DNA of 64,000 bases from Stenocarpella maydis (lineage: Eukaryota; Ascomycota; Sordariomycetes; Diaporthales; Diaporthaceae), in the NCBI GenBank assembly GCA_002270565.1, contig NQMI01000180.1:19558-83557 (forward strand), given 5' to 3'. Made by a program: the position numbers and the translations under genes. Below, piece after piece: positions 18,533 through 31,354 of this stretch (the stretch's first letter is position 1; the number at the start of each line of letters is the position of its first letter). The notes beneath the pieces are model-generated. The model worked only from the letters and a program-made list of their open reading frames with translations, did not search any database and was not told the DNA's origin.

Positions 18533-21500
18533 AGGACCAGCCGGTGACATTCAATGCTACCTTGCGAGGCAACGTCCAGCAGCCAGATCACAGTGTACTC
18601 GATCGAGGCGCGCCCCCGCTATTTCCGCCTCTTGTCTCCCCGTCTCGAAAAACGCCTGCTCTGCGGGTTGGGAGGGCAAGACAGACACGGCGGCAACTTC
18701 TCGGGGGGGGGGGGGGAGGGGGGAAGATGGGTCACACTGCATGGCATTGCAGTCAGATATTGCCTCTGGCGACACGACTTTAATTCTGGTCCGGCTCGTA
18801 ATGACGCGCGAGTCGTTGGCCTGCCGGGGCAGAACAAATATCCCCTCGGGCCTGTTCGCAAAGCCGACAACTGTCCGACAAACATCCGCCTGACGCGGGT
18901 GTTGACCGAAATTCATTTGCCCCCTGGGCTAGGAGTGCCGCCCCATCAAATGAATCCCGAACGGTCCAGCCGGGGTCAATGCAGCAAGGAGTTGCACCGT
19001 ACCATGTACGCTCAGACGAAAGAGCACCGGGTGGACACATCATACTTAAGTAGCTTAGGGAAAACGAAGCTCGGCCGCGGCCATGACAGGAGATAGATAT
19101 CTGCGACAGTCCAAGCCGAGGAGGCGAGCACAAGAAGCATAGAAAGACGTGGTATGATGCCTCCCAGCTCATTGATCTCCATTTTATCCTGGCTGAGTTT
19201 GAGTGCGCGCATCCCAAGTCCCACGAACGGTACCCCGAGACAGACCCCGAGAGGCTCTTTAGTAATCCACTGCATGAGCCACCACCGAGTCAGAACCCTC
19301 TACAATACCAGCCGGTATTATCACCCAGAGGTGAGCTGGTCTCTACTGGCTATAGCTCATTGTCGTCAAGGACTCATGATGTTCTATTCTCGGTTCACCT
19401 GATAGGGGGGTATGGGACTAGTTGTTGCTGTGCACCTAGCGGCTCTACTTATCTCCACGCCCAAGACGATTCATAGCTCAACACGACCAGACCAAAAGGC
19501 TTGTGACGTATGTGATTCAAGTGGCGGTTGCGGTCGCGGAACCGCACGACAAAAGACGGCGGTGCTTAATATAATCCCGCCGTCCCAGAACCGCCCCGGC
19601 CGCGGCATTCGAAAACCACTGTGGCAATCGGAATAACGCGGGCGTGTTTCGAACCCACATGTCATGCGCTAGCACATGCACCCCAGGAGAGTTCAAGATG
19701 CAGGAGGTTGTAGAATTCGAGGTCTGGGGGCCAGGATGCAGTCAGCATCGTGGCCATTCATATACACAGTACATAGTAACAGCGGCTGGTGCATGCAAAA
19801 ACTGGGGCACAGCACAAGGATGCAAGGGCTACAGGGCGAGAATATCGAAGGATCTCAGAGGCGGACTGGGTCTTAGCCGCCGGAATAGTGTCGGCGCTGG
19901 GCTAGCCCCGATGAGATGGACCGTGATACCCGAAGGGGTATTTACAAGCCCTGGAATCCTTCTCGGTAATGCGTAAATGCCTCCCCCCCCGGAGACCAGG
20001 CACAAGGAAAACATGCCCTTCCTCACTGAAGAAAGAGGAACGCCATGAATGGCCCGAGGTGGCTCGAGGAATCTTTGACAACCCCCCCTCCCCCCCCCCG
20101 GGCAAAGCCACCACGCAAAACCAGCCATACAACCCACATACCATGCCATCTGACAGCCCTCCGGCTTGACACCTACCCAACCACAGTGATGGTCACGGCA
20201 GTCATCAGACTCAACCACGCCTGGGCCGAGGCCTGCTGACCACCTGGGAAGTCAGTCGCTCCTAGGACGTGACATGGACGAGACAAGACAATGCCGCAGA
20301 AGGTTTCTAGAAGCATGCGGCGGACGGCTTTGTCACATCAACATCACCAGTCCGTCGCGCGACCCTTCGACGGCAGTGGGCAACGCACATGCAGTACCGT
20401 CTGGGGAGGAAGAACTCCTCTCCTCCCGACCAAAAAGACCAAAAAGCCTTGTGCTCCGTTCCATGTAGTCCACATGCAGCTCCAAGCTCCGATGCGCCAA
20501 CCACATCCCCTCGGGCTTGGTCCTTGTTCGACCCGGGTCGCGTCGTGGGCAATTCCCATCAAGGTCTCGAACATGCCCAGGGGCCTGCCCTGCCTGCCGC
20601 TCTCATCAGGCGGTGCAGGTAATCACGCATTCGAGGTGCCTCGCCCGGTCAAGACTCTCAACAATGGGCCAAATCTTGCCTTTGCTTCCAAGGTTCCGAA
20701 GGCCACCGGCCCAATCATGGACGCCCCTCGAGCCCCGGCACCTTGCTGCTTGCTTGCTTGCGTCGTTGCTTTTATCAACGTCCCTGTGCTACCACGGACA
20801 TGTCAGACGCCAAAACGCAACACCAACCAACTACCAGCCCCATACCTGCAAACCTCATTCGGCCTAGCGGTCAGACGTTCTGGGGAACCCATGGTTGCTC
20901 GCATCGCAGTCTTACCCGCCCCGTCTAGCACACCGTTTTCCACGGCGGCCAGACTACCGACTTTAGCCTGGAAGGGCCGCCCTGGACTGGCTTCATTTTA
21001 CCCGCGCAGTCATCCATCACAGACAGCGCCAGTGATATCCTCCCGTCAGGCCAGAAACACCTACCTGCAAATTCTCACCTGACGGTACGAGCCCGGCTCT
21101 GCTGGACAAGGCAGACAAGGGGCGTCGACGGTTGGTTCTACATGTGCCCGCCCCGCTCAAGCTTTCTCTCACGCACACGCACACACTCTCTCCTTCTTCT
21201 TTCCGCGCCACTGACAGGTCTGATATGGTGGGTCTTGTTCTGCATCCGAGTGGGTGCCGTCATCAACCCTTTCGTCAGCAGCCGCAAGTCACCAGCGGGC
21301 CATCGCACTGGGCCTAGCCCCTGTGCTAAATGGCACCTTGTGGTCCGTGACTCCGTCGACATGCTGCAGGCCTTGCTTTAGCTCGAACTTTATTACCTCT
21401 GCTGCTGGGCACGTCTGGACAAGTGCCAAGACCCAAGCTCTTACATCTTTGACCATCTGTGGCCAAGTGGCGGCGACTGGCAATCAACGTTTCCGCTGAA

Positions 21501-24150
21501 CCATCTCTCGGCCTGTTTCCTTTAGCGCTCCACGGCTACCACAGGACCCGGCGGACAATCCACGCATGTGCCTGTGCCACAGGATCTATCCGTGGAGCTC
21601 GGCCTGTAGTGCAGTCTAGTGTAGCCCGGCCCACCAGGCATTAGGAGCCGTTGAGTTCCTGAGACCTGCCTGATCTTGGTCGTGGGTCGTGCATGGCCTT
21701 GCAAGATCAAGGAGCGCTCGAAGCGCCGGGCTGGTGGGCGAAGAAAAGGCCAGCAGGCCGGCTGGCCGGGACTAGTCTTTAGCATATCTGGTGAGACGAA
21801 GGTCCTCTACGGATGACCTTCGCATCGATTTTCCAGGCCGGGCAGAACCCACCCAAGCCAAGCCCTCCTCGGTGAATGAATTTCGGGGAATGAACTGAAA
21901 GTTCGACCCTAGAGGCGATGAACGAGACCGTGGTGGCGGGGCTGCGGAAACATCAGATGGACATCAGACAAGCAGAGTGCCTGTTGTTTCGCATCACCAC
22001 CACAGACTTCGGAGCCGGCTCGTCGCCGGCCACCAACAAGCACCCATATGACGACAAGCACTGATGTCCATAAGGCTGTCACCCTACAAGCAAGAGGCAA
22101 ACTTTCAGTCCGTAATTTGTCCCCACAGCTGACGATCTGTTCATCTCGGGGAAGCTTAGTCGTGCTGACCCGCCCAGAATAAGCTCTGCCACCATGGAGA
22201 CTGGGGGAAGTTTACTCCACACTGGAGGGAGGACGAGAGATTGACGAAGGTTTTGTTTGCTCCCGAAAGATCAGTCAACCCGCGCCATCTCCACCCACTC
22301 GCTACACAGTAGTCGACCGGCGAGCAAGGGAAGCAATCAGAAATTGTGGCGAGCATAGCGACTGGCTGGTGACCATCTGGGCAATCCCCACCCCCACATC
22401 ACCATCAGACGGCATTTCTTCAACAGGCGCTATAGCGTGTGCGATTCCCATCCCTACAGGACCGTGACAACAGGGCATCTCCTTGCGTCTCGTGATCTAA
22501 ACATTAGGGTGGCGCTTGGCCTTGCCCCTATATCCCTCCCAGCCCCCTTAGATCTTCCGAGGATAGGGGACATTGCAGTCGCAATTCCCATCGTAAACCC
22601 ATTCCGTACCGATCCGTACCGGTCAACCCACGCAACATTTGTACTGTATCGGTGGCAACAGCCCGCATCAGCAACAGCGATGAGGCATAATGAGATAGAA
22701 ATGCTACCTACCGCAAACGCAACAAGGGTCCGACCGGCCTCCCTGACACTCGGCCGCCACCACTCTCCCTCCACTCGATATCCTCGGACATTTGATGATG
22801 ACGACGGCGACGTGACTGAGTTCGTGTCGACACCTCGGTGCCACTGTAAACGCACGCACTCCATACAGAGATTGGTAGCGGCGAGGGCCTGATTATTATG
22901 GGGCCAACGGTAATGGGCGGGGCCTCAGAGACCGCACACCTTGACTACTCGATGTCTCGACCATGGATCCTGGACCTCTTTCCTCCCCCGCCCCATCCTC
23001 CCCCCAAAGGGCTAGGTCCCAGGCACGCCAGCGGCCGTGAAGCAAGCTTCACCGCCGCCGTTGCAGAGGCGGCTCCTTACAGTGGCTATCAGCAACCTGT
23101 CGGCTCGGGGGGTGGCGTGTGTAGGGGGTGCCCCGGGAGTGCCTGTCTTTGTCTGCTTCGCCACCCCGGTTGATGACTTGGTGTACAATGGTGAGAACAG
23201 AGTGCTATCGCTTTATTTTTGTATACGCATTGGCGCCGTTGCATTATACACGTTTAGATATAAACGTTTATTTTCAGGGGCCATCTCTCAGATGCCGGCA
23301 AAGCATCGGGAAGAAAGGAAAAAAAAGAAAAGGAAAAAGGAAGAAGACGAAGAAAAAGCAAAAAGGACAGGCATGTGACACAGGGGCTACACCACCAGCA
23401 ACATGGCATGGTGCCTCCAGGACGGGGGCCCGAGAAGAAACATCCAAGCCGTCGCCGTTGTGTGTGTTTGCGAAAGGAAGCAGCAGCTGCCGGCATTGGG
23501 GATCATACAGGTCCCGGTCGTCCGCCGCAATCATCATCCTGCTCCGGGAACACCCACACCCCTTCCCCCTTTCCTCAGGGGGTTCGATAGCAACCTTTCA
23601 CTATGAACCAACCGCGTCCTGCAAGGGACCAGACAAGCCCGGTGGCCGGGTCCGAAGTTACCTGATCGGTTATATGGGGTGATGTTATGGGTGTGTGCTT
23701 GGGCCCTACAGGAGATATACTGTGCTGTGTATGTATCTTCGGGGTGAGCCCCAGCATGGGGAAAGGGGGGGGGGGAAGAAAAATTATCCCCGGGGGCAAA
23801 CGTCACCATGGCCTGATGATAACCAAGTAGGCCCGCGGGGGAGAGGGGGGGAACGCCGGAGGGCAGGATGGGCCAGCTTCGGATCAGTATTAGACATGGG
23901 AGCCCCCTCGGAGCTTTGGCTGGGCAAGTTGTGATTGTGTGAACTATGTATGTGCGTAGGCAAAATGTACATACTTGTCCATCGAAGTGTGCCGGAAGAC
24001 AAAAAAAAAGGCCCCCAACACACAAGTTACAGTCTGTACCTTTGCCACAAGGAGTCCATTCCTTCGTGCTTTTGTCCCTTCTATTCTTGCACTCCTCCCA
24101 GATTTGGTCCGAGACGAAGTCAAAATTTTTTTTTAAAAAAAAAAAAAAAA

Positions 24151-24190
<40 letters not shown>

Positions 24191-25116
24191 GCTGCTAGCA
24201 GCTGCCCCTTGGCCTGCCTCATATCTTTGTCTCTCTCAACGCTTGCCAGCCTCCCCCCGGCAACCCCAGTCCAGGCCAGGCCGGCTTCCCAAGACGGATA
24301 GCCTTTCCACCCCACGTCGCAACGCGCAATTCGATCTGATCTGTCCGTCGCCGGCCAGACAGAGTGGGATCGCCTCGTAGCAGGGGCTACCTAGGTACCC
24401 TCTTCAATTGCCTTTTTTTGTTCGGCATTTATTACGCGGGCGGGCTCGGCGGGGCACACGGGTCGCCGGGGGGGAGTGGGAGGGAAGGGAGGAAGCTAGG
24501 TGTCGTTGTCAGGTTGTCAGGCTTGTCGGGCTTGTCTACTTTGTGTAATATGTATGTACCCTGTCGGGGGAGAGAGAAAGGGTCTTTTCTCGGTGTGATT
24601 CTTTATTTTGTTCGCCATGGCACCGCTGTCCTTGCGCCTCAAATTGTCCCTTTTCACCCCATCCGAGGACAACACGGCTTGATCCTCGGCCGAGAGAGGT
24701 AGAGAAACCGGCTGACGATCGGATGGGTTGCTCTCGACCTTCCCCCCCCCCCCCTTTAACTTTCCGTCCGTTCGTGCTCGGGCTGGGGCGCTGTCCGTGG
24801 CGGTTGGTTGAGTGATCCGGTATCTCGATACTACCGTGGTGTGAAGAGGTAGCGGTACAGCCTTTTGAATCGTAATTCCGTGGTGCGGTAGCGTGATCGT
24901 GAACGTGTACCTTGGCGCAGGCGCGTCCCGGCGAGCTACGATGATGTGTCCTTATCACACAATCTCCAACCAGGAGGTGTGGTTGCCGAGCGGTTTCTTT
25001 CGCGGGAAGATGGATGAGCGCCAGGAGCTGCTGCGTGGGTACGTGTGCGTACTATAAGTCGAGGTACGCATGCTCACACGTTCGCTCGCTCGCACGCACC
25101 CAACAGCGTACGCAGC
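18533..25116. other. 6.6 kb stretch with no recognisable gene
   Basis: The region lies between the 3' ends of mhf1 (plus) and itt1 (minus). It is not AT-rich, so it does not look like RIP-destroyed transposon. Many open frames of 60-263 codons exist on both strands, but none has a known domain, sensible splice pairs or typical codon use. It contains long mononucleotide runs: G14 at 18703-18716, G11 at 23765-23775, an A-rich tract at 24133-24187 and C13 at 24742-24754. Candidate contents are a long non-coding RNA, a structural RNA gene I cannot recognise by eye, or a fast-evolving multi-exon gene. Confidence 0.5.
24133..24187. repeat. poly-A tract
   Basis: About 55 nt almost entirely A, broken by one TAT. 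It could be the genomic trace of a retroposed poly-A tail or slippage. Confidence 0.9.
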
Positions 25117-27209
25117 CTAGTCGTCCTGGTCTATGAGGTCCTCGTTGTCGTTGAGTGCGAGCTGCACAAAGTGCCTGATCCAGGCGGCCTCGCCGGCCTG
25201 GATCTCCTCCTCGGCGGCCTCGGCGCGCTGCTGCAGCGCGCCGATGTGGCGATCGCGTCGAATGAAGTTGTGTGCGCCACGGTTTGGTCCCTGGTTCTGG
25301 TTCGGGCGTGGACCGAAACCTCTCGCTCGACCTCCGAGTCCCTGCTGGGCTGCTTGCTGTCGTCCGCCTCCCGCAGCATTGCCTCTGCCCCGGTTCTGCG
25401 CGGCGCCACGCTGCTGCGGCGCCGGAGCTGGCTGACGTCCTCCGCGGGCGCCAGGAGCCGGAGCCGCACCGGCATCGATCCGTAGGACGAGCGGCCCCTC
25501 CCGCTGAACATCCACCCGCCGACCATTCTCATTTGGCGCCGGTCGTGGCTCAGGCTGCTGCTGCTGCTGGTGGTGGTGGTCGTCGTCGCCTTCATCTCCG
25601 ACGATTGCCTCCTCGAGCGCGATCTCCTCCTCGTTCCTAGGATCCCGGTGTCCGCCACGACCTCCAGCGAAGAAGTTCTGACCATCCTCGTCGCCCTCCT
25701 CCAACTCCCACAACCTCATATAACAACTACCAATCTTTCCATTGGGCTGCTGGTTGAAGTGCTGGTACGGATTCGAAGGATCCAACCACGCCGAGCAGAG
25801 GTAGCAAAAATGTGTCTGGCATCTGTAGCAGATCCTGAAAAACTGTCAGCAAGGAGTAGTTTGTCGCAGGGTGGTGTAAACACGTACATATGATTGCAAC
25901 CATGGGTCTTTTGAGCAGGGCAGGCACAGGTTGGACACGGCGTGGTGTGCAAGCTGATGAAGTCCAATGAGGCCTTCTCCTCGGCGCTAAGTTCTGCTTC
26001 GTCGCGGCGCGGAGCACAGATGACAAAGTCGCCGTGCCAGCCCTGAAAGCATCTACTACAAAAAGCGAAGCTGCAGTCCTCGCATACCGCAAGCCTGTCG
26101 ACGTAAGGCCTAGACTTGGCTGACTTGGAGTCCGCCTCGGTTGCCTCTTCGGTTTCGCTGTCCGAAGGGTCCTCGGCCTCGTGCAGCTCGAGACCCTGAG
26201 GCTTCTTGCGCTTCCTGGACCGGGCCGCGCCCTGGCACCATGTCCGCGGGCAGTAGACGGTATGCTTGTCGGACTCGAGTTCCGTCTTGTACTTGAGAGT
26301 TACGTAGCGTTTCACCGTGTCAGGCTCAAGGGGAATCTGGAGAAGCTCGCTGGGACTGATAAACGTCTTCCGCTTGCTTCGTTTCTGGCTGTCGGACGCT
26401 TGGGCAGCAGCCCTCTCCTTCGTGCAGCTGGGCTCTAGACATCGGACGGCAGCGAGATCGCCTTCTTTGATGGCATTATTGTAGAAGCTTTGCAGACATT
26501 CAGTACAAAAGACATGACCACAGTCTATCATGCGATGGCACTTGGCCCCCTTCTTCGGGTCTGGAGAGGCATGTCAGCGGACCCAGTCAGGTTCCCACGC
26601 AGGGTTACAGGTGGACCTACCGAGGCAGACACCGCAATCGAATGTTCCATTTTCAAAGGCGACCCGCTTGGCCTCGATATCGTAGTCCAGAACCGCAATC
26701 TTGTGCTCAGGGCTGATCTGCAAAGCCCCGTCACTCACGAGCCCAAAGACATCGTCTGCCGACTGCTGCACGTGGTCCAGGTAGGTGTAGACGACGAAAT
26801 CGCGACCGATTCCCTCCCATAACCGTGCGCAGTCATCCCCGAGCTTCTTTGCCGTGGCTGGGGGGAGCCATGATGGTTGAGTTGAAACGCTGGCGACCGG
26901 GGGCTTCTCTGCCGGATACGCCGGAGGCAGGGAAATCTGTACGCGGACAGCGGGCAAGTAGGATAGCTCGTGAGAGTCCACCACGTGTGAGTTGGTCCCG
27001 GCCAAGGCAGCGCCAGTTTCCTGTGCTGCCTGTGGGTTCGGGCCTTGTGCCTCTGTGGCGGCAGGAAAGAAGACGGTGACAGCCTTTGTTGGGTTCACGG
27101 GAACATGCAGCGCAAAGGTGTACGGGTTATCATGGTCAACGCTCTGGATCTCGGGGAAGATGGCCGACAGAGTCGACAGCTCGACGTCCCTCTGGTCCTC
27201 GGTGTCCAT
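25117..27209 (-). CDS. itt1: RWD/RBR E3 ubiquitin ligase, ITT1/RNF14 family
   Basis: Exons in coding order are 27209-26621, 26560-25888 and 25834-25117, giving 659 residues. Introns are 60 and 53 nt with good donors (GTAGGT, GTACGT) and acceptors (CTCCAG, TTTCAG). Residues about 1-150 form an RWD domain. RING1 starts at Cys192/Cys195 (C-G-V-C-L) and is interrupted by intron 1. A basic Lys/Arg linker and an acidic Ser/Glu insertion follow. The IBR has C-E-D-C..C-S-R-C. RING2 is C-P-T-C..H-G-C-N-H-M, where Cys418 aligns with the catalytic thioester Cys of RBR ligases, then C-Y-R-C..F-C-Y-L-C. The long Gly/Arg/Gln-rich tail is unusual and probably disordered; a predicted helix ends the protein. 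Yeast Itt1 modulates translation termination through eRF1/eRF3. It is divergent from ham-2, 835 bp away. Confidence 0.93.
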
Positions 27210-28044
27210 GAGGTCGAAGTGTCAAAGACCCCTGCTGAGAAAGAGCAAAGCGGGCTGCGTAGGTACGAGAGGTGCTGTCAATCATCAGCGCTCACCGGCA
27301 ACGATTGTGGAATATGCTTCCGACCGGCCATGGGCGGTAACTGTAATGTCAAGAAAAGCGCCCAGAGTAAAGGGGACGGGCGAAGTCATAAACCGTAGCT
27401 GCGGTGAGATGCAGACATGTTTGTCAGGATCCCGGGCAGTGCAATGAATGCCTGGTAGTTGCCACGGGGAGGCGAGTCAAAATTATCCAGAAGAAAAACA
27501 AAAACAGTGCCAGGCCGTTAGAAAGGTCTGCGATGTGTTTGCAGGAGGTCGCTATCGGACTCTATAGCTTGGGCTGACGATGGATGGTGATGACTCTTTG
27601 CCGAGGGATGCGTCTCGCCCGTGGCAATTCGGCGTGGCAGCTGTAGGAAAGGCTCCATCCCGGCAGGTCCGACTGGTGAATTGCCCATCCTGCCGCGGAA
27701 CCTGGCGCTCACCGCCTTCCATTCTCGACCGACAAACGTGGGGTTTTGGGGGCGGTTTATTAGTGGCATGTATACTACGCCGTGGTCCTGCCCAGGTCAG
27801 GGGTGCGTGGGAGAGCTGGCTGGCTGCTGAGCTGTTCTGGCTGTGTGTCCCATCGCGAAACAGAACAGATGCCTCCACCGTACACAGCATAGCTGTCATG
27901 CATCCCCCGTCTATCTGAACAGCCACAGCACCCGCATGGTGTCAATGGAGCAGCACCCTGCATGATTAGCCGAACCGTTGGCCGGGACCCAACCTGTCCG
28001 AACCAGAGCACCCAAGTCGCGTCGATCCGCACCCTGAATCAACC
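27210..28044. promoter_or_regulatory. shared upstream region of itt1 and ham-2
   Basis: An 835 bp divergent intergenic region without a credible gene. The promoter role is inferred from orientation. Confidence 0.45.
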
Positions 28045-31000
28045 ATGAACTCTCTCTGGCCTTCTCGAGCCTCGGCTGACACCAATGTCGCTGCAAACCC
28101 TCCCACCACCGACGTGACAGACACTGGCGTGCCGGATGCCGGGGTCACAAAGGCCGACCAGCAACCGCAGGCGCCGCCTGTGCGTCCGTTGCTGCAGCGC
28201 AACGCCCAGCCACAGACACCTCCGGCCTTTCCTCCTCCACCCTCGGATCCTCCGCCCCCGCCGACCGCCAACATCCCCCTACAGCCGCCCACGGATTCGC
28301 TGTCTCTGGCCCAGCTGAGGCGTCTTGTTGCCGACTTCCCCCATGCCGAGGCCGCCGCCTACGACTTCGAGTATCAAGACACAGCGCCCCTCGAGGAGGA
28401 GATCGACGAGTGGTTTGTGTACCAGTTTTGGCAGTGGGTTCGTCTTAATGGGGTGCAACGTGCCTTCGAGTGGCACTGGCTCAACACCCACGGGCAAGAC
28501 ACGTCGTGGGAGGAGGCTGGCGACGATGCGAGGAAGGCCTTTGTGTCGGATGCCCTGGCAGGGCTCTCGTCGGACACCCTTAAGGAGCGCTCAGCCCACG
28601 TCGCAAGGCTAGTGTATATTGCTCTCGGGAGATGGACCAGCACCGCTGGTAGCGGCCAGCCGGCGGCCGGCACGGAGAAAAGGCCCAGATGCGTGGCCAC
28701 GCCTGCCCAGCTCGAGGCCATGAAGGCTGGCGTGCGGCTCATTGCAGATGTCGGCGGTGTTCAGATTGTTTTTGACGCGCTTAGGAAAGCATTTGAGCCG
28801 TTTTGGTGAGTCCAGGCTCGACTAGTCATCTAGGCCGCAGCTAATACTTCCAGGCCCGAGGAGGCAGAGCACACCCAGTCCAATACTGTGCAGGAGGCAC
28901 TGGATGAGCTCATGAATTTGATGACAATCATGTACATGATGATACAAGAGGCGCTGGCAAACAGCGACGAGCTCAAGGACCTTGAAACAAAACTACGTGA
29001 GTGAATCGTCTGGATTCGGAACGCAGACAGACTGATTGGTGCAAAGTCGCTCCAAACCCCAGCCTGGTGGAGTTCTTCGCAGAAGTCACAGGCAAGCTCC
29101 GATGGGATGAGGCGCAGATCGTACCTCAGGCACAGGTGTTCCTGCTCCTCTGGAAATCGATACTGCTCGTCTTTGGCGGCTCGAAAGAGCTGGCTGAGAC
29201 AAAACGGGCCACTAGGGAAAATCCGTCAGACGACAAGGATGACAGGGATGTCATCACAGCCTCTCCCTTGGACTACCATGTCTTCCGCCAGGAGATCACG
29301 TCCAAATACCCGGCGTACATACCCCCCCAACCTGCCATCCCCTTGGAAGCCGAGAACACTTCTCTGCTCCCGCCCTTGCCGAGCCAACAAGCCCGAAACA
29401 ACGGCGCTCAGGGCATCCTGCCTCCACAGCCAGGCACACAGGCCGGAGGTGCGTCTATCCTTCATCAACCAGTTCACATCGCGACTCCCGCCCCTTCGCC
29501 GCCGCCGTCGCCGGGTGTTGGTGGCAAAGGTGTCAAGAAGCAGAACTACCAGACGAACCAGAATTTTCCATTCATGTATCCGCCTTTGGACGAGTCCAGC
29601 AACAGCCTCGGTGGGAAGGGCAACACTGCTTTGCAAGATATGCTCGTCACTCGGAAATGGGAAGGCGGCGACGTCCCAGCTTCGATTCTCGAAGCTGGCG
29701 AGCTGTTCTCCAAACGCGTGAGGATGACACGTGCGGCCAGGCAGCTCTGGCAGGAGCGGGAGAGATTCATCAAGTTCGAGCGGGGCTGGGATGAATCCAC
29801 GACCGACATCTTGGACGAGCTTGACCTCTCGTCCCTGACGCTGGAGGAGAAGGAAGAGTTGGGGTTGGCCAAACCAGAGAAACCTGCCCCTGAGGAGGTG
29901 GATGTTGACTATGGGCCGGGCAACGACCTGGACGAGAGGATAAAACAGCGCCTGGACGCCGTCGAACGATTCTATGTGAGTGATGACGTTTTGGTGGCAT
30001 TCATCTTGGAGCTAACATGGAACACAGGCCAACACTCTTCCTATCCTGCAATCGATATCCATGACTCTGATCAAGTCCATCATAGCGCACTGGACAGTTG
30101 TCATGACACAGCAGCCACAGGGCTCATTCGGCATGCAGGGCCAAAATAATGCAAGAGCCAACGGGAACGGGCGGGGCCAAGACGGCTCAAACGGCACCAA
30201 CGGCGCTGGGAGCGGTGATGACAGTGAGCCCTCGCCCGAGGAGCTGGACGCGGCAAGGACCCGTGAGATCACCCAAAAGGCGGTCAGCGCCATCATGCTA
30301 CTGCTCCTGAAGTGGTTCAAGCTGTCCCGTGAGTTGCATGACGCTTGCTGCACCGTTTTCGTTACTAACGTCCCGTGCAGATATCCTCAAGTTTGAATAC
30401 TTAGCACAGCTCCTTCTGGATTGTAATTACATGCCACTAGTGCTGAAGCTGTTCCTACACCAGGATGTCCAACAGGTCATTGAAAGCAAGGCCGACCGCA
30501 TCGAGAACAGGTATGCCTGCTGAGAATCCCATGCGCGATCTTCCACATGCTAATATCAAACCAGCTTCTTCTACTTCTGCAACGTTCGAGCCGGCGCACC
30601 AGAGAAGCCTGCGCAGCAGGAAGCAGAAGCACCGGCCGCGCCAGAGGAGGAAAGCGAAGACGACGCGGCGCCACCGCCCATTAAGCGGCGCCGCTCGCCC
30701 ACGGAGGAGGCCGCTTCTAGAGACACATCTGGGACAGGGCAGCAGAACGAGAATGGCGCGCCGGTCCGGCCCGAGGTGGACGAGCTCGGGTACCCCGTCA
30801 ACCCGCTGCCGGCGGAGCCCATCACGGATTTCTCGCGGCGTAACTTCTTCACGCTGATCAACTACCTGCGGGTGATGCAAAAGATCTGCAAGCACAAGGC
30901 GCACCGGAACTTGCTGCTGGTGCACTACAAGTCGTCCAACGTGCTGCGCAAGAACCTGCGGATCCCGCAGGACAGGCTGCGCCTGTACACGCTCAAGCTG

Positions 31001-31354
31001 TTCAAGAACCAGGTGCCCTACTGCAGCCGCAAGTGGCGGCAGTCCAACATGCGGGTCATCACCGCCATCTACCTGTACTGCCGGCCGGAGCTGCGGGACG
31101 AGTGGCTGGCGGGCGCGGACATCGACGCCGAGATGGACGAGGCGCTGCCGCTGGAGCAGGCGCTGCGCAGCCTCACGCACTGGTTCAACGTGCGCCGGTA
31201 CCCGGACCGGATGGCGCCCGAGGTGCGCGACGCGCTACGTGAGGAGCACGACTTCTTCTCGCGCGAGCTGGAGCGCCTCGAGGTCAGCTGGGATGACATG
31301 GGCGCCGCGGAAAGCGTCAACGGCGAGTGGGAGGAGATCCCCGGGTGGGGTTGA
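28045..31354 (+). CDS. ham-2: STRIPAK subunit HAM-2 / Far11 (STRIP1/2 orthologue)
   Basis: Six exons, 28045-28805, 28854-28996, 29047-29975, 30028-30328, 30381-30510 and 30565-31354, join in frame to 1017 residues. All five introns are 48-54 nt with GTGAGT or GTATGC donors. The N-terminus is Pro-rich. An N1221 (STRIP) domain begins near the L-R-R-L-V-A-D-F-P..Y-D-F-E-Y segment. A Pro-rich linker separates it from the C-terminal DUF3402 domain, with L-T-L-E-E-K-E-E-L-G, S-H-I-L-K-F-E-Y-L-A-Q-L-L-L-D and Y-P-V-N-P-L-P..S-R-R-N-F-F-T-L-I-N-Y-L-R blocks. In Neurospora and Sordaria this scaffold (HAM-2/PRO22) sits at the nuclear envelope in the striatin complex and is needed for hyphal fusion and fruiting-body development. 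Length fits the family. A Gly/Asn-rich insertion near 30120-30230 is probably disordered. Confidence 0.95.

Noticed and set aside
19640..19720. TTCGAACC word suggesting a tRNA
   Set aside because: Only a 3 bp T-stem forms on either strand and no acceptor stem is present.
20291..21082. 263-codon open frame on the plus strand
   Set aside because: Low-information composition, no domain, no splice partner; lies in GC-balanced non-coding sequence where long chance frames are common.
24977..25045. tRNA-like start (GTGGTTGCCGAGCGGTTT)
   Set aside because: Resembles a Leu/Ser tRNA D-arm, but no T-loop, anticodon arm or matching acceptor stem follows.
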